Below are positions 8,229 through 14,696 of a stretch of DNA of 22,942 nucleotides, in pieces. The DNA lies in the NCBI GenBank assembly GCA_964545665.1, contig CAZJGF010000013.1:1-22942 (forward strand). Reading direction: 5' to 3'. The DNA comes from CAZJGF01 sp964545665 (GTDB lineage: Bacteria; Chloroflexota; Dehalococcoidia; GIF9; AB-539-J10). Position 1 is the stretch's first letter. Each line of letters opens with the position of its first letter. Made by a program: the position numbers and the translations under genes. The notes beneath the pieces were generated by a model that was not told the origin of the DNA, did no database searches, and saw only the letters and a program-made list of their open reading frames with translations.

Positions 8229-8478
8229 GATCTTGTTTGGCCTGTCACTATAGTAGATGCAGTGAATGGTGGAAGCTGCTGTCATCAGGGGAGTCCATTC
8301 CATCTGGAGGGTTTTGCCCCTTGGGACGGCATAGCTCAGGTCATTCTGGTGTGAAATACGTTCTTCTTAGCGTGGTAGTTATGTGTATTGCCGGCAAGCA
8401 GGGCAGTGGATGATAGCTCACAAGGTGGGGAAAATCATGAACATTGTTTCAAATTTTGGCATGAGTGGTTTTCCCATG
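8229..8478 (+). pseudogene. Decayed short-chain dehydrogenase/reductase (SDR) fragment
   Basis: Two frames together recover the middle of a classical SDR. The first frame, from about 8253, reads VDAVNGGS (an altered NNAG motif), then SPFHLEGFAPWDGIAQVI. After a frameshift at about 8350-8370 the second reads RGSYVYCRQAGQWMI and GKIMNIVSNFGMSGFP, which matches the SDR stretch ending at the catalytic Ser region. The N-terminal Rossmann motif is not found, and the YxxxK half is missing because the sequence changes to hypC (opposite strand) at about 8478. It follows the enolase-superfamily gene and was probably part of the same pathway. The 206 bases between 8023 and 8228 hold nothing recognisable except a doubled TAGTAAGCA (8192-8209). 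Confidence 0.6.
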
Positions 8479-8571
8479 TGCAATGCTAATTCGGCGTCTC
8501 ACTCCAGCAATCTCCGCCTCCGCCTCATCACCTTCTATGGAAACGATTTTAACTGGTATGGCTAAACACAT
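8449..8571 (-). pseudogene. hypC: Truncated hydrogenase maturation chaperone HypC
   Basis: The first 31 codons are a clear HypC: MCLAIPVKIVSIEGDEAE followed by IAGVRRRISIA, including the essential Cys2 and Pro6. Homology then stops at about 8479 and nine unrelated codons lead to TGA (8449-8451). Normal HypC is about 75-90 aa, and the missing half holds the conserved GDYVLVHAGFAI region. The break coincides with the end of the plus-strand SDR remnant, so a rearrangement cut both genes. In many bacteria hypC follows hypF and precedes hypD and hypE, neither of which is present. The ATG at 8571 is chosen because Cys2 must become N-terminal; an in-frame ATG at 8667 would add a non-homologous leader. 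Confidence 0.8.
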
Positions 8572-8667
8572 GGTTCTAGGTATTTTAGCCCGAATTCCGT
8601 AAATAATACAAAAAGACTCTAACTTGGCAATTCTTGGAAGTTTTAGGGAAGCCAGAGCGGTTTTCAT

Positions 8668-9048
8668 TCATAGTCGCGGTGGCCAGCTGTTTTTAGCGAA
8701 GGCGGCAAGAGATATTGCTGCTGCAAGGAGAAGCCCAGCGCCAAGGAAGAAGGGGAATTCGAACTCGTTTATATCTCTAAGCTAGCCTAAAAGGATTGGA
8801 CCTACCACAAAGCCGATATCGCTAACAGTGCGATATAGGGCCATGGTGCGTTCATAATTTTGTGCTGGGCCGATATAGCAGGATATCCCCAACTCGTCAG
8901 GAAGCGGCCGATGATGAGCGGAGGCCTCTGTCCCCAACAATGAGCTGGTATGCCAACGGGTAGGTTTCATCATGAGCACTAGCGCTTCCATACAAAGTGT
9001 AATAAGGGTTTTGTTATGCCAGGGGCCATATCTGCTCATAGAAGGCAC
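8668..9048 (-). pseudogene. Decayed C-terminal part of a major facilitator superfamily (MFS) transporter
   Basis: Reading the minus strand from 9048, the frame shows a motif-A-like SRYGPWHNKTLITLCMEAL, then ERTMALYRTVSDIGFVVGP, a typical MFS transmembrane helix with its preceding loop. An in-frame TAG at 8782-8784 interrupts the frame. It then continues with FPFFLGAGLLLAAAISLAAF, a last membrane helix, to TGA at 8668-8670. The stretch around GTEASAHHRP looks scrambled. A whole MFS protein would be about 400 aa, so the N-terminal two thirds are gone and the rest is broken. It lies between hypF and hypC; it may once have been a co-transcribed gene or a later insertion. Confidence 0.65.
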
Positions 9049-9081
9049 CTCTTCAATATAAGGATGAGATACGACTCTTAC

Positions 9082-11394
9082 TTAGGCAAAGTTGGCAATA
9101 ACCGCTTGGCCTAAAGAGATGCCACCGTCATTGCAGGGTACTTGTCTGTGGGTAAATACCTGGAACCCGTTCTGTTCTAGCAGGGCAACTGTTTTGTTTA
9201 GCAACAGCCGGTTCTGGAAGACACCGCCGCTTAAGGCTACCTTATTAATGCCAGTTTCACTGTTTATTAGTTGGCACATTTGCTTCGCTATCTGGGCTAT
9301 GGTGTTATGGAATTTGACTGATATCCTGGCTTTTGAGGTGTGTTGGCGTAATTCTTCGACTATAGCTGAGAGTAAGTCACCTACCTCCACAATTCTTATT
9401 CCTTCACCCTCTGCTATCCGGTAGGGATAGCCTTCCTCATAATTGGTCCCTTCGCTAGACTCAGGGCAAGCCTTGCAAGCAGTCATTTCGAGCTCCACGG
9501 CTGCTTGCCCTTCATAATCTATCTCACCTCTTATGTCCAGTAGCGCTGATATAGCATCGAACAGACGCCCCATGCTAGAGGTCAGCGGCGAGTTCAGCCC
9601 TCTTTCTATTTGACGCTGGATGATTTGTATCTCGGTCTTGCTAACATCTTCCATAATTGGTAGCCCCTGGCTTAAGACATCTTCCCCTAATAGACTGAGA
9701 ATATAGGCAATGGCAATGCGGTAGGGCTTCCTTGTAGCTGCATCTCCTCCAGGCAGAGGCAGATATTCTAGGTGTCCTACTCTTTGGAAGCTTCGATAGT
9801 CAGCCACCAAGAATTCACCTCCCCAGATACGTCCATCGCTGCCCAGCCCGGTGCCATCAAAAGCTACTCCAATAACCGGGGACTGTACACCATTATCTGC
9901 CATACAGCTTGCAATGTGGGCGTGGTGATGCTGCACCGGAATAAGTTCTATTCCAGAGTTGCCTAGCTCTTGCGCATACTTGGTGGCAAGATAATCAGGA
10001 TGGAGGTCATGAGCGACGGTCACAGGCTCAATGTGAAATAGCCTTTTATAAAGGGAAATGGTGTCGGCGAAGTGCTCCAAAGTTTCTATATTTTCCATAT
10101 CACCAATGTGCTGGGACAAGAAGGCGTACCGATCCCTAGTCAGACAGAAGGTATTTTTGACTTCAGCACCGCAGCCAAGCACCTGTTCAGTTCCGAATTG
10201 GAGGTGAATAGGATAAGGAGCATGGCTTCGAGCTCGTCTGATAAGCTGGCTTGTTCCTTTTTCTACTATGGCTACGCTGTCATCGTACCGAGAATAGATA
10301 TCGCGATTGTGGATTAAAAAGTAATCGGCGATTCCCGAAAGCCTTCTTAATGCTTCGTCATTGTCCTTGGCAATGGGTTCTTCACTAAGATTGCCGCTGG
10401 TCATCACTAGAGGCAATTGGGTATCCCTGAGCAAGATGTGATGTAAAGGGGTGTAAGGCAGCATAACGCCCAAGTATTGTAAGTTTGGAGCTACCTCTCG
10501 AGATACGATTGAGTTCTCCTTCCACTTCATGAGCACGATAGGGCTTTGAGGAGAAATGAGCAATTTCTCCTCCTCTGGAGAGACATAGCAGTGTTTCTTT
10601 GCTTCCTCTATGTCGGTTACCATTATGGCAAATGGCTTAGAGGAGCGCCTTTTTCTTCGGCGCAAAGTCCTAACTGCTATTTCATTGCTGGCATCACAGG
10701 CTAGGAGAAATCCCCCTAAGCCTTTGATAGCAATAATCTTCCCTGTTCTCAAGAGCTGACCGGCATTGGCTATAGCATCTGGGCAGGGCAAGGAATTGCC
10801 CTGGTTGTCAATTAGCTCAACGTGGGGGCCACATTCGGGGCAGGCGTTTGGCTGAGCATGGAAGCGGCGGTCTAGAGGATTATCATATTCCGCTTGACAT
10901 CGGGGACACATAGGGAAATAGCGCATGGTAGTCTTGGGGCGGTCATAAGGCATATCCTCAATTATAGTGAAGCGGGGACCGCAATTGGTGCAGTTAGTGA
11001 ATGGGTAGCGGTAACGGTGATCGTTGGGATCTAATAGTTCGCTTAAGCAGGCTTGGCAAGTAGCAATATCAGGAGAGATGAGCTGGTATTTCCCCTCAGT
11101 AGCAAGGCTGCCACGGATTTCAAAGTTTTTATAGCCAGCGGGACGTCGATAAGTGATAGCTATATCTTCGATGCGAGCTAGGGGTGGCGCTTCCATTCTA
11201 AGCTCCAAACAGAACTTCTCAATAGCTTCTCTTCCTCCCTCTATTTCAATTTTGACATCTTCAGAGGTATTACATACCCATCCCTTTAGATTGAGGTCAG
11301 TGGCTAGTCGGTAAACGAAAGGCCTGAACCCGACTCCTTGAACGACGCCATGAACGCTTATATGAGCTAGCGCGGGAGTTCTTACCTTAGCCAT
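9082..11394 (-). CDS. hypF: Hydrogenase maturation carbamoyltransferase HypF
   Basis: Makes the carbamoyl group from carbamoyl phosphate and ATP and passes it to HypE as a source of the cyanide ligands of [NiFe]-hydrogenase. Domains in order: acylphosphatase (about 8-95; VHGVVQGVGFRPFVYRL with Arg24, and Asn42); two zinc-finger units with CxxC pairs at 113/116, 135/138, 163/166 and 185/188; a YrdC-like ATP-binding domain (about 205-395, IIAIKGLGGFLLACDA); and a Kae1-like domain (about 405-770, HHHAHIASC, GVAFDGTGLGSDG, LSGGVFQNRLLL). The 770 aa length is normal. It contains a short in-frame insertion, CPESSEG near residue 645 (see repeat at 9448-9470). It is co-directional with hypB and hypA, 35 bases after hypB. 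Confidence 0.95.
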   Translation of the reverse strand: MAKVRTPALAHISVHGVVQGVGFRPFVYRLATDLNLKGWVCNTSEDVKIEIEGGREAIEKFCLELRMEAPPLARIEDIAITYRRPAGYKNFEIRGSLATEGKYQLISPDIATCQACLSELLDPNDHRYRYPFTNCTNCGPRFTIIEDMPYDRPKTTMRYFPMCPRCQAEYDNPLDRRFHAQPNACPECGPHVELIDNQGNSLPCPDAIANAGQLLRTGKIIAIKGLGGFLLACDASNEIAVRTLRRRKRRSSKPFAIMVTDIEEAKKHCYVSPEEEKLLISPQSPIVLMKWKENSIVSREVAPNLQYLGVMLPYTPLHHILLRDTQLPLVMTSGNLSEEPIAKDNDEALRRLSGIADYFLIHNRDIYSRYDDSVAIVEKGTSQLIRRARSHAPYPIHLQFGTEQVLGCGAEVKNTFCLTRDRYAFLSQHIGDMENIETLEHFADTISLYKRLFHIEPVTVAHDLHPDYLATKYAQELGNSGIELIPVQHHHAHIASCMADNGVQSPVIGVAFDGTGLGSDGRIWGGEFLVADYRSFQRVGHLEYLPLPGGDAATRKPYRIAIAYILSLLGEDVLSQGLPIMEDVSKTEIQIIQRQIERGLNSPLTSSMGRLFDAISALLDIRGEIDYEGQAAVELEMTACKACPESSEGTNYEEGYPYRIAEGEGIRIVEVGDLLSAIVEELRQHTSKARISVKFHNTIAQIAKQMCQLINSETGINKVALSGGVFQNRLLLNKTVALLEQNGFQVFTHRQVPCNDGGISLGQAVIANFA
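9448..9470. repeat. Short repeat-like element inserted in hypF
   Basis: CCCTTCGCTAGACTCAGGG (followed by CAAG) has CCCT and AGGG ends that form a short imperfect palindrome. On the coding strand it gives CPESSEG between normal HypF segments. It resembles the dispersed small repeats of the CCCTTCGA...CTCAGGG type found in many Chloroflexota genomes (from memory). Only one copy is seen in this window, so membership of a family is inference. Confidence 0.45.
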
Positions 11395-11429
11395 TGTTTG
11401 TAATATTTAGTTCTAGGGCTGGTAGAGGG

Positions 11430-12116
11430 CTATTCTTTGGTCTGGGGCTTGTGCTTATTAGCTTCTAGCTCCTTTAACAGCCAAGCGCACCAATCTTCTA
11501 TGCCGGCGCCTGTCTTACAGGAGACTTGGAAAATTTCGATTCTGGGATTCAATCCCTTCAGGGCAATTTGAAAGGAATCAATATCAAATTCAACATAAGG
11601 CAGAAAGTCAAGCTTATTTATCACTACGGCATCAGCATCAGCGAATATCACAGGGTATTTGGCAGGCTTATCATCACCTTCCGGCAAACTAGAAATCACC
11701 ACCCTTTTATGTTCCCCAAGGGCGAACTCCGAGGGACAAATGAGATTGCCCACATTTTCAATAAGCAGCAAGTCTATATCTCCTAAAGGCAACCTGCTAA
11801 GGGCGTGACCAACCATGTTAGCAATCAAGGCGCAACTCTCTGACATATTTCGTGTATTTATCTGGACAACATCTGCCACTTCGTTTCTAACCTTTTCAGA
11901 ATCCAATGTTGAGGCGACATCGCCTTCAATAACTGCTATCCTTAGCTTGTCTTTTAGCTTGGCTATTGTTTGCAAGATAAGGCTTGTCTTGCCTGCGCCT
12001 GGAGCCGCCATAATATTGATAGCGAAAACGCCGTTCCTGTCTAGTAGCTGCTGATTTTGCGCCGCTATAGAATCATTAGCTTCTAGGATGTTTTGCACTA
12101 CTTCTATCCTTTTCAT
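11430..12116 (-). CDS. hypB: Hydrogenase/urease nickel-insertion GTPase HypB
   Basis: SIMIBI-class GTPase that helps HypA load nickel into the hydrogenase large subunit. A P-loop APGAGKTS lies at about residues 38-45, IEGDVASTLDSEK follows, and ENVGNLICP near 120-128 and the guanine-specificity motif NKLD at 167-170 are present. The length of 228 aa is normal for forms without a His-rich or CxxCGC N-terminus. Oddity: the usual GCHLDA metal-binding motif, expected after QINT, reads SESCALIAN. Cys95 is retained but the adjacent His is Ala. Cys127 (ICPSEF) is retained. The ATG lies one base after the hypA stop, so translation is coupled. A role in another nickel enzyme is possible. Confidence 0.92.
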   Translation of the reverse strand: MKRIEVVQNILEANDSIAAQNQQLLDRNGVFAINIMAAPGAGKTSLILQTIAKLKDKLRIAVIEGDVASTLDSEKVRNEVADVVQINTRNMSESCALIANMVGHALSRLPLGDIDLLLIENVGNLICPSEFALGEHKRVVISSLPEGDDKPAKYPVIFADADAVVINKLDFLPYVEFDIDSFQIALKGLNPRIEIFQVSCKTGAGIEDWCAWLLKELEANKHKPQTKE

Positions 12117-12117
12117 T

Positions 12118-12459
12118 TCATTCTACCTCTATGCTTTTTACATATAGCTCTCGCCCTCCAGCTATTTCCACATCCTGGTTTTGGCATTTAGGGCAAGTCC
12201 AGGATGTGTCCTGGGGGTGGAAAATGGTGGAACAATGTTGGCAGCGGAATTGAGCTGGTGCCAATTCAAAATTGAGTACTGCCCCTTCAGCGATGTCATC
12301 CTTACTGAGGAAATCGAAATAGAATTGGATACAATCGGGAACAAAGCCTGATAGCTCGCCAACAACCAGGTTAATCTCACTAATTCTGTGAGCTTGAGCC
12401 TCCTTGGCTTTACCCAGCACAATACTGACAATACTTTCAGTTATCCCGAACTCATGCAT
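12118..12459 (-). CDS. hypA: Hydrogenase nickel-incorporation metallochaperone HypA
   Basis: Small nickel chaperone that works with HypB in maturation of [NiFe]-hydrogenase. It starts MHEFGITESI, so His2, the nickel ligand, is in place. The zinc site is complete with CQHC at 73-76 and CPKC at 89-92. The 113 aa length is typical. It lies 18 bases downstream of the nusB stop and one base upstream of hypB, all on the same strand, so it appears to be transcribed with the fabD-nusB genes rather than from a hydrogenase-specific promoter. Confidence 0.95.
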   Translation of the reverse strand: MHEFGITESIVSIVLGKAKEAQAHRISEINLVVGELSGFVPDCIQFYFDFLSKDDIAEGAVLNFELAPAQFRCQHCSTIFHPQDTSWTCPKCQNQDVEIAGGRELYVKSIEVE

Positions 12460-12477
12460 GTTGGACCTATAGAGTTG

Positions 12478-12915
12478 CTATCCTACTCCATTTTGCTCCC
12501 TGCTACCAATTCCCCTCCCACCATACTTGGCTACTACTGAGCCTAATACTCCGTTAACCAGCCGTGACGAAGAATCGCTACCAAAAGTCTTGGCGAGCTC
12601 TACAGCCTCATTTATAGCTACCTTTGGTGGGGTAATATTCAGAATCTCGAAGATGGCGATGCGCAAGATATTTCTATCTACGATAGACATCTGTTCTACA
12701 GGAAAGGCTGGCGCAAACTGCTTAATGAGGTTATCAAGTTTGGTTTTATCATGTATTACTCCCTGTGTAAGTGTCTCAGCGAAGCTATAGGCTTCCTGTG
12801 GCAATGCTTCATCAATTGGCAATCGAGCTAAAGCTTCCTCTGCTTTGTGTTGGGTGCAATCAAGTTCATAGAGTATCTGAAGAGCAGTGACTCGTGCCTT
12901 TCGTCTGAAACCCAT
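12478..12915 (-). CDS. nusB: Transcription antitermination protein NusB
   Basis: All-helical RNA-binding factor that, with S10 (NusE), binds boxA RNA and keeps RNA polymerase processive on rRNA operons. The protein (145 aa) opens with MGFRRKARVTALQILYELD and contains AFPVEQMSIVDRNILRIAIF and KVAINEAVELAKTFGSDSS, then FVNGVLG-like RLVNGVLGSV, which are the family's standard blocks in the usual order. The start ATG lies 2 bases after the fabD stop. The C-terminal tail after about residue 130 is short and not conserved. Confidence 0.95.
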   Translation of the reverse strand: MGFRRKARVTALQILYELDCTQHKAEEALARLPIDEALPQEAYSFAETLTQGVIHDKTKLDNLIKQFAPAFPVEQMSIVDRNILRIAIFEILNITPPKVAINEAVELAKTFGSDSSSRLVNGVLGSVVAKYGGRGIGSREQNGVG

Positions 12916-12917
12916 AG

Positions 12918-13868
12918 TCAGTCGGAGACCACTGAGTCTCCTAGCTCGGTGATATTCTCAACCCCTGAGATGCCGAAGGTCTGTGCTTCTGAATTGATTC
13001 GCTTAATCAAACCGCTGAGTACCCTGCCGGGACCAATTTCGTAAAAGGAGTCCACTCCATCTTGCACCATATATTCAACAGAAAGTTGCCATTGAATGCA
13101 ACGGCGCAACTGGTATGACAGCTCCGCTCTTATCGAATTTACATCAGTTAGCGGCCGGGCGGTGACATTAGCTACTATGGGAATTGATGGTGGACGAAAC
13201 ACGAACTTCGAGATAGCTTCGCTAAACTCATCCATAATTGGCTCCATTAGGGAGGAATGAAAAGCACCACTCACTTTCAGAGGAATAACACGGCGGGCAC
13301 CTTTAATCTTAGCCAATTTGCTGGCTTCAGTTAAGGCATCAATAGCGCCACTGATTACGATTTGACCGGGGCAATTCATGTTAGAGATCTCAGTTCCGCT
13401 TTGAAGGCATACATCCGCAACGGCGGATTTTTCAAGTCCTATTATGGCTAGCATGCTCCCTTGATTCTTCTCCCCGGCTTGGTGCATCAGTCTTCCTCTT
13501 TCCCGAACTAACCTCACAGCGTCACTGAAGCTCAGGACATCAGCAGCCACAAGAGCGGTATATTCTCCTAAACTATGTCCAGCCACAAAGGAAGGAGGTG
13601 GCAAATTTTCATTGCTAACCTGTTGTTGGGCGGCTCGGAGGCAGGCAATGCTAGTTGCCAATATCGCTGGCTGGACATTGTCTGTTCTTGTCAGTTCTGC
13701 CTCTGGGCCTTCAAAGCATAGACGAGATAGGGGGAAGCCCAGAGTGGCATCAGCTTCATCAAAGACTTCTCTGGCTGCGGCATAGCTATCATATAGCTGC
13801 CATCCCATACTAGTGCCTTGAGAGCCTTGTCCTGGAAAGACATAGGCTACCTTGGCTGTCTTAGACAT
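12918..13868 (-). CDS. fabD: Malonyl-CoA:ACP transacylase FabD
   Basis: Transfers malonyl from CoA to acyl carrier protein for fatty-acid elongation in the cytoplasm. VFPGQGSQ at residues 10-17 supplies the oxyanion-hole Gln, the nucleophile is Ser99 in GHSLGEYTAL, Arg124 in RERGRL should bind the malonyl carboxylate, and His204 in GAFHSSLM completes the dyad. The NVTA segment and C-terminal FYEIGPGRVLSGLIKRI are also typical. The 316 aa length is normal. It lies between rpmF (2-base gap) and nusB (2-base gap). No other fab gene is in the window. Confidence 0.96.
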   Translation of the reverse strand: MSKTAKVAYVFPGQGSQGTSMGWQLYDSYAAAREVFDEADATLGFPLSRLCFEGPEAELTRTDNVQPAILATSIACLRAAQQQVSNENLPPPSFVAGHSLGEYTALVAADVLSFSDAVRLVRERGRLMHQAGEKNQGSMLAIIGLEKSAVADVCLQSGTEISNMNCPGQIVISGAIDALTEASKLAKIKGARRVIPLKVSGAFHSSLMEPIMDEFSEAISKFVFRPPSIPIVANVTARPLTDVNSIRAELSYQLRRCIQWQLSVEYMVQDGVDSFYEIGPGRVLSGLIKRINSEAQTFGISGVENITELGDSVVSD

Positions 13869-13870
13869 AA

Positions 13871-14065
13871 TTAGCTTTTTTTCTTGGGTGACTTGACCTC
13901 AATCGCCTGTCTATTGTTGTAGCTACCACAAGTGGGGCAAACATGGTGAGCTAGCTTAAGGCTATGGCATTGGGGACAGGTATCCAGGGCAGGCAAAACA
14001 AGTTTGAGGTGGCTGCGCCGTTTCCCTTGACGCGCTTTGGGGTACTTTTTTTTAGGTAAAGCCAT
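13871..14065 (-). CDS. rpmF: 50S ribosomal protein L32
   Basis: Zinc-ribbon ribosomal protein (64 aa). It begins MALPKKKYPKARQGKRRSH, the classic L32 N-terminus, and has two CxxC pairs (CPQC and CPTC) that would bind zinc, with a lysine-rich tail. Its start overlaps the end of the upstream yceD gene by 14 bases, a coupling often seen for the yceD-rpmF pair in bacteria. Confidence 0.97.
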   Translation of the reverse strand: MALPKKKYPKARQGKRRSHLKLVLPALDTCPQCHSLKLAHHVCPTCGSYNNRQAIEVKSPKKKS

Positions 14066-14507
14066 AGGAACTCATCTCCTTAATGCCGGCACAATCAGGT
14101 CGACATAGCGGTTTCATTGGTAAATTTAACAAAGTATTCTGCCGGATTATCTCTCCTAAGTCAAGCACGTTATCGCTACTAATGGTAACGTCACCTTGCT
14201 CTTCAGATGAGGATAAAGTATTGGACGTGCAAAGGAATTCGTCCTCGATATTGAAAGCTACCGGATAAAGAAAAACATTGAGGCAGCGACTGCATATGAT
14301 TTCTACTTCAACATTTAGTTTACCTTGAACCAAAATCGCCTGCCTAGTGTGAATTAGTGTTACTTTTCCTTGAACAGAAGCTCTAGCTTGTTCATTGATT
14401 ATTTCGTCTGTGCAATAGCTGCGACTAGAGCCAACAGGCTCTCTCAACAATTGAGCCACATCTACTAGCGCTTTGAAAGGCTCTCCCTTGAGTTCCTCAG
14501 CTTTCAT
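14052..14507 (-). CDS. YceD/DUF177 family protein (23S rRNA/ribosome-associated)
   Basis: Member of the YceD (DUF177) family, which is usually encoded beside rpmF; in plants and E. coli it is linked to 23S rRNA accumulation. The protein (151 aa) carries the conserved pair CSRCL at 72-76 and a C-terminal LNLPMKPLCRPDCAG with Cys135 and Cys139. The usual last CxxCG of the family is replaced by IKEMSSYGFT, where the gene runs into the rpmF start, so the zinc-site-like tail is shortened. ATG at 14507 is preceded by a promoter at 14551-14579. This is the first gene of the long minus-strand operon. Confidence 0.85.
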   Translation of the reverse strand: MKAEELKGEPFKALVDVAQLLREPVGSSRSYCTDEIINEQARASVQGKVTLIHTRQAILVQGKLNVEVEIICSRCLNVFLYPVAFNIEDEFLCTSNTLSSSEEQGDVTISSDNVLDLGEIIRQNTLLNLPMKPLCRPDCAGIKEMSSYGFT

Positions 14508-14550
14508 ATCTAACCTGGGGTCAACACTACAAATTTTGGGCTAAGTAGTA

Positions 14551-14579
14551 AGTATAATAATCATTCGCCGTGGCTTCAA
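14551..14579 (-). promoter_or_regulatory. Sigma70-type promoter for the yceD-rpmF-fabD-nusB-hyp operon
   Basis: On the minus strand TTGAAG (14579-14574) and TATACT (14556-14551) are separated by exactly 17 bases. The match is 4/6 at -35 and 5/6 at -10. Transcription would start near 14543 and leave a leader of about 36 bases before the yceD ATG. No other good promoter is seen between the genes of this operon. Confidence 0.6.
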
Positions 14580-14696
14580 GGTATTGGGGAAATGCATTGT
14601 TGGCTTACCTACAGCCTTTGGGGTAATATATATGGTACAGTCTGCGGAGTGCAAGGCTTGCTTTGCTTGCTGAGTATGAGGCTCTGTTCAAAGTAA

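Noticed and set aside
5348..8443. The 13-mer AAAATCATGAACA occurs at 5349-5361 and 8431-8443, possible flanking direct repeats of a mobile unit.
   Set aside because: Several shared 13-mers are expected by chance in 23 kb, and the second copy lies inside the SDR-coding remnant, so it is explained by coding sequence.
14551..14560. A plus-strand TATAAT at 14553-14558 that could be a -10 box for the trxB/rplI side.
   Set aside because: No matching -35 element at 16-18 bases upstream; the minus-strand reading with 17-base spacing explains the same bases better.
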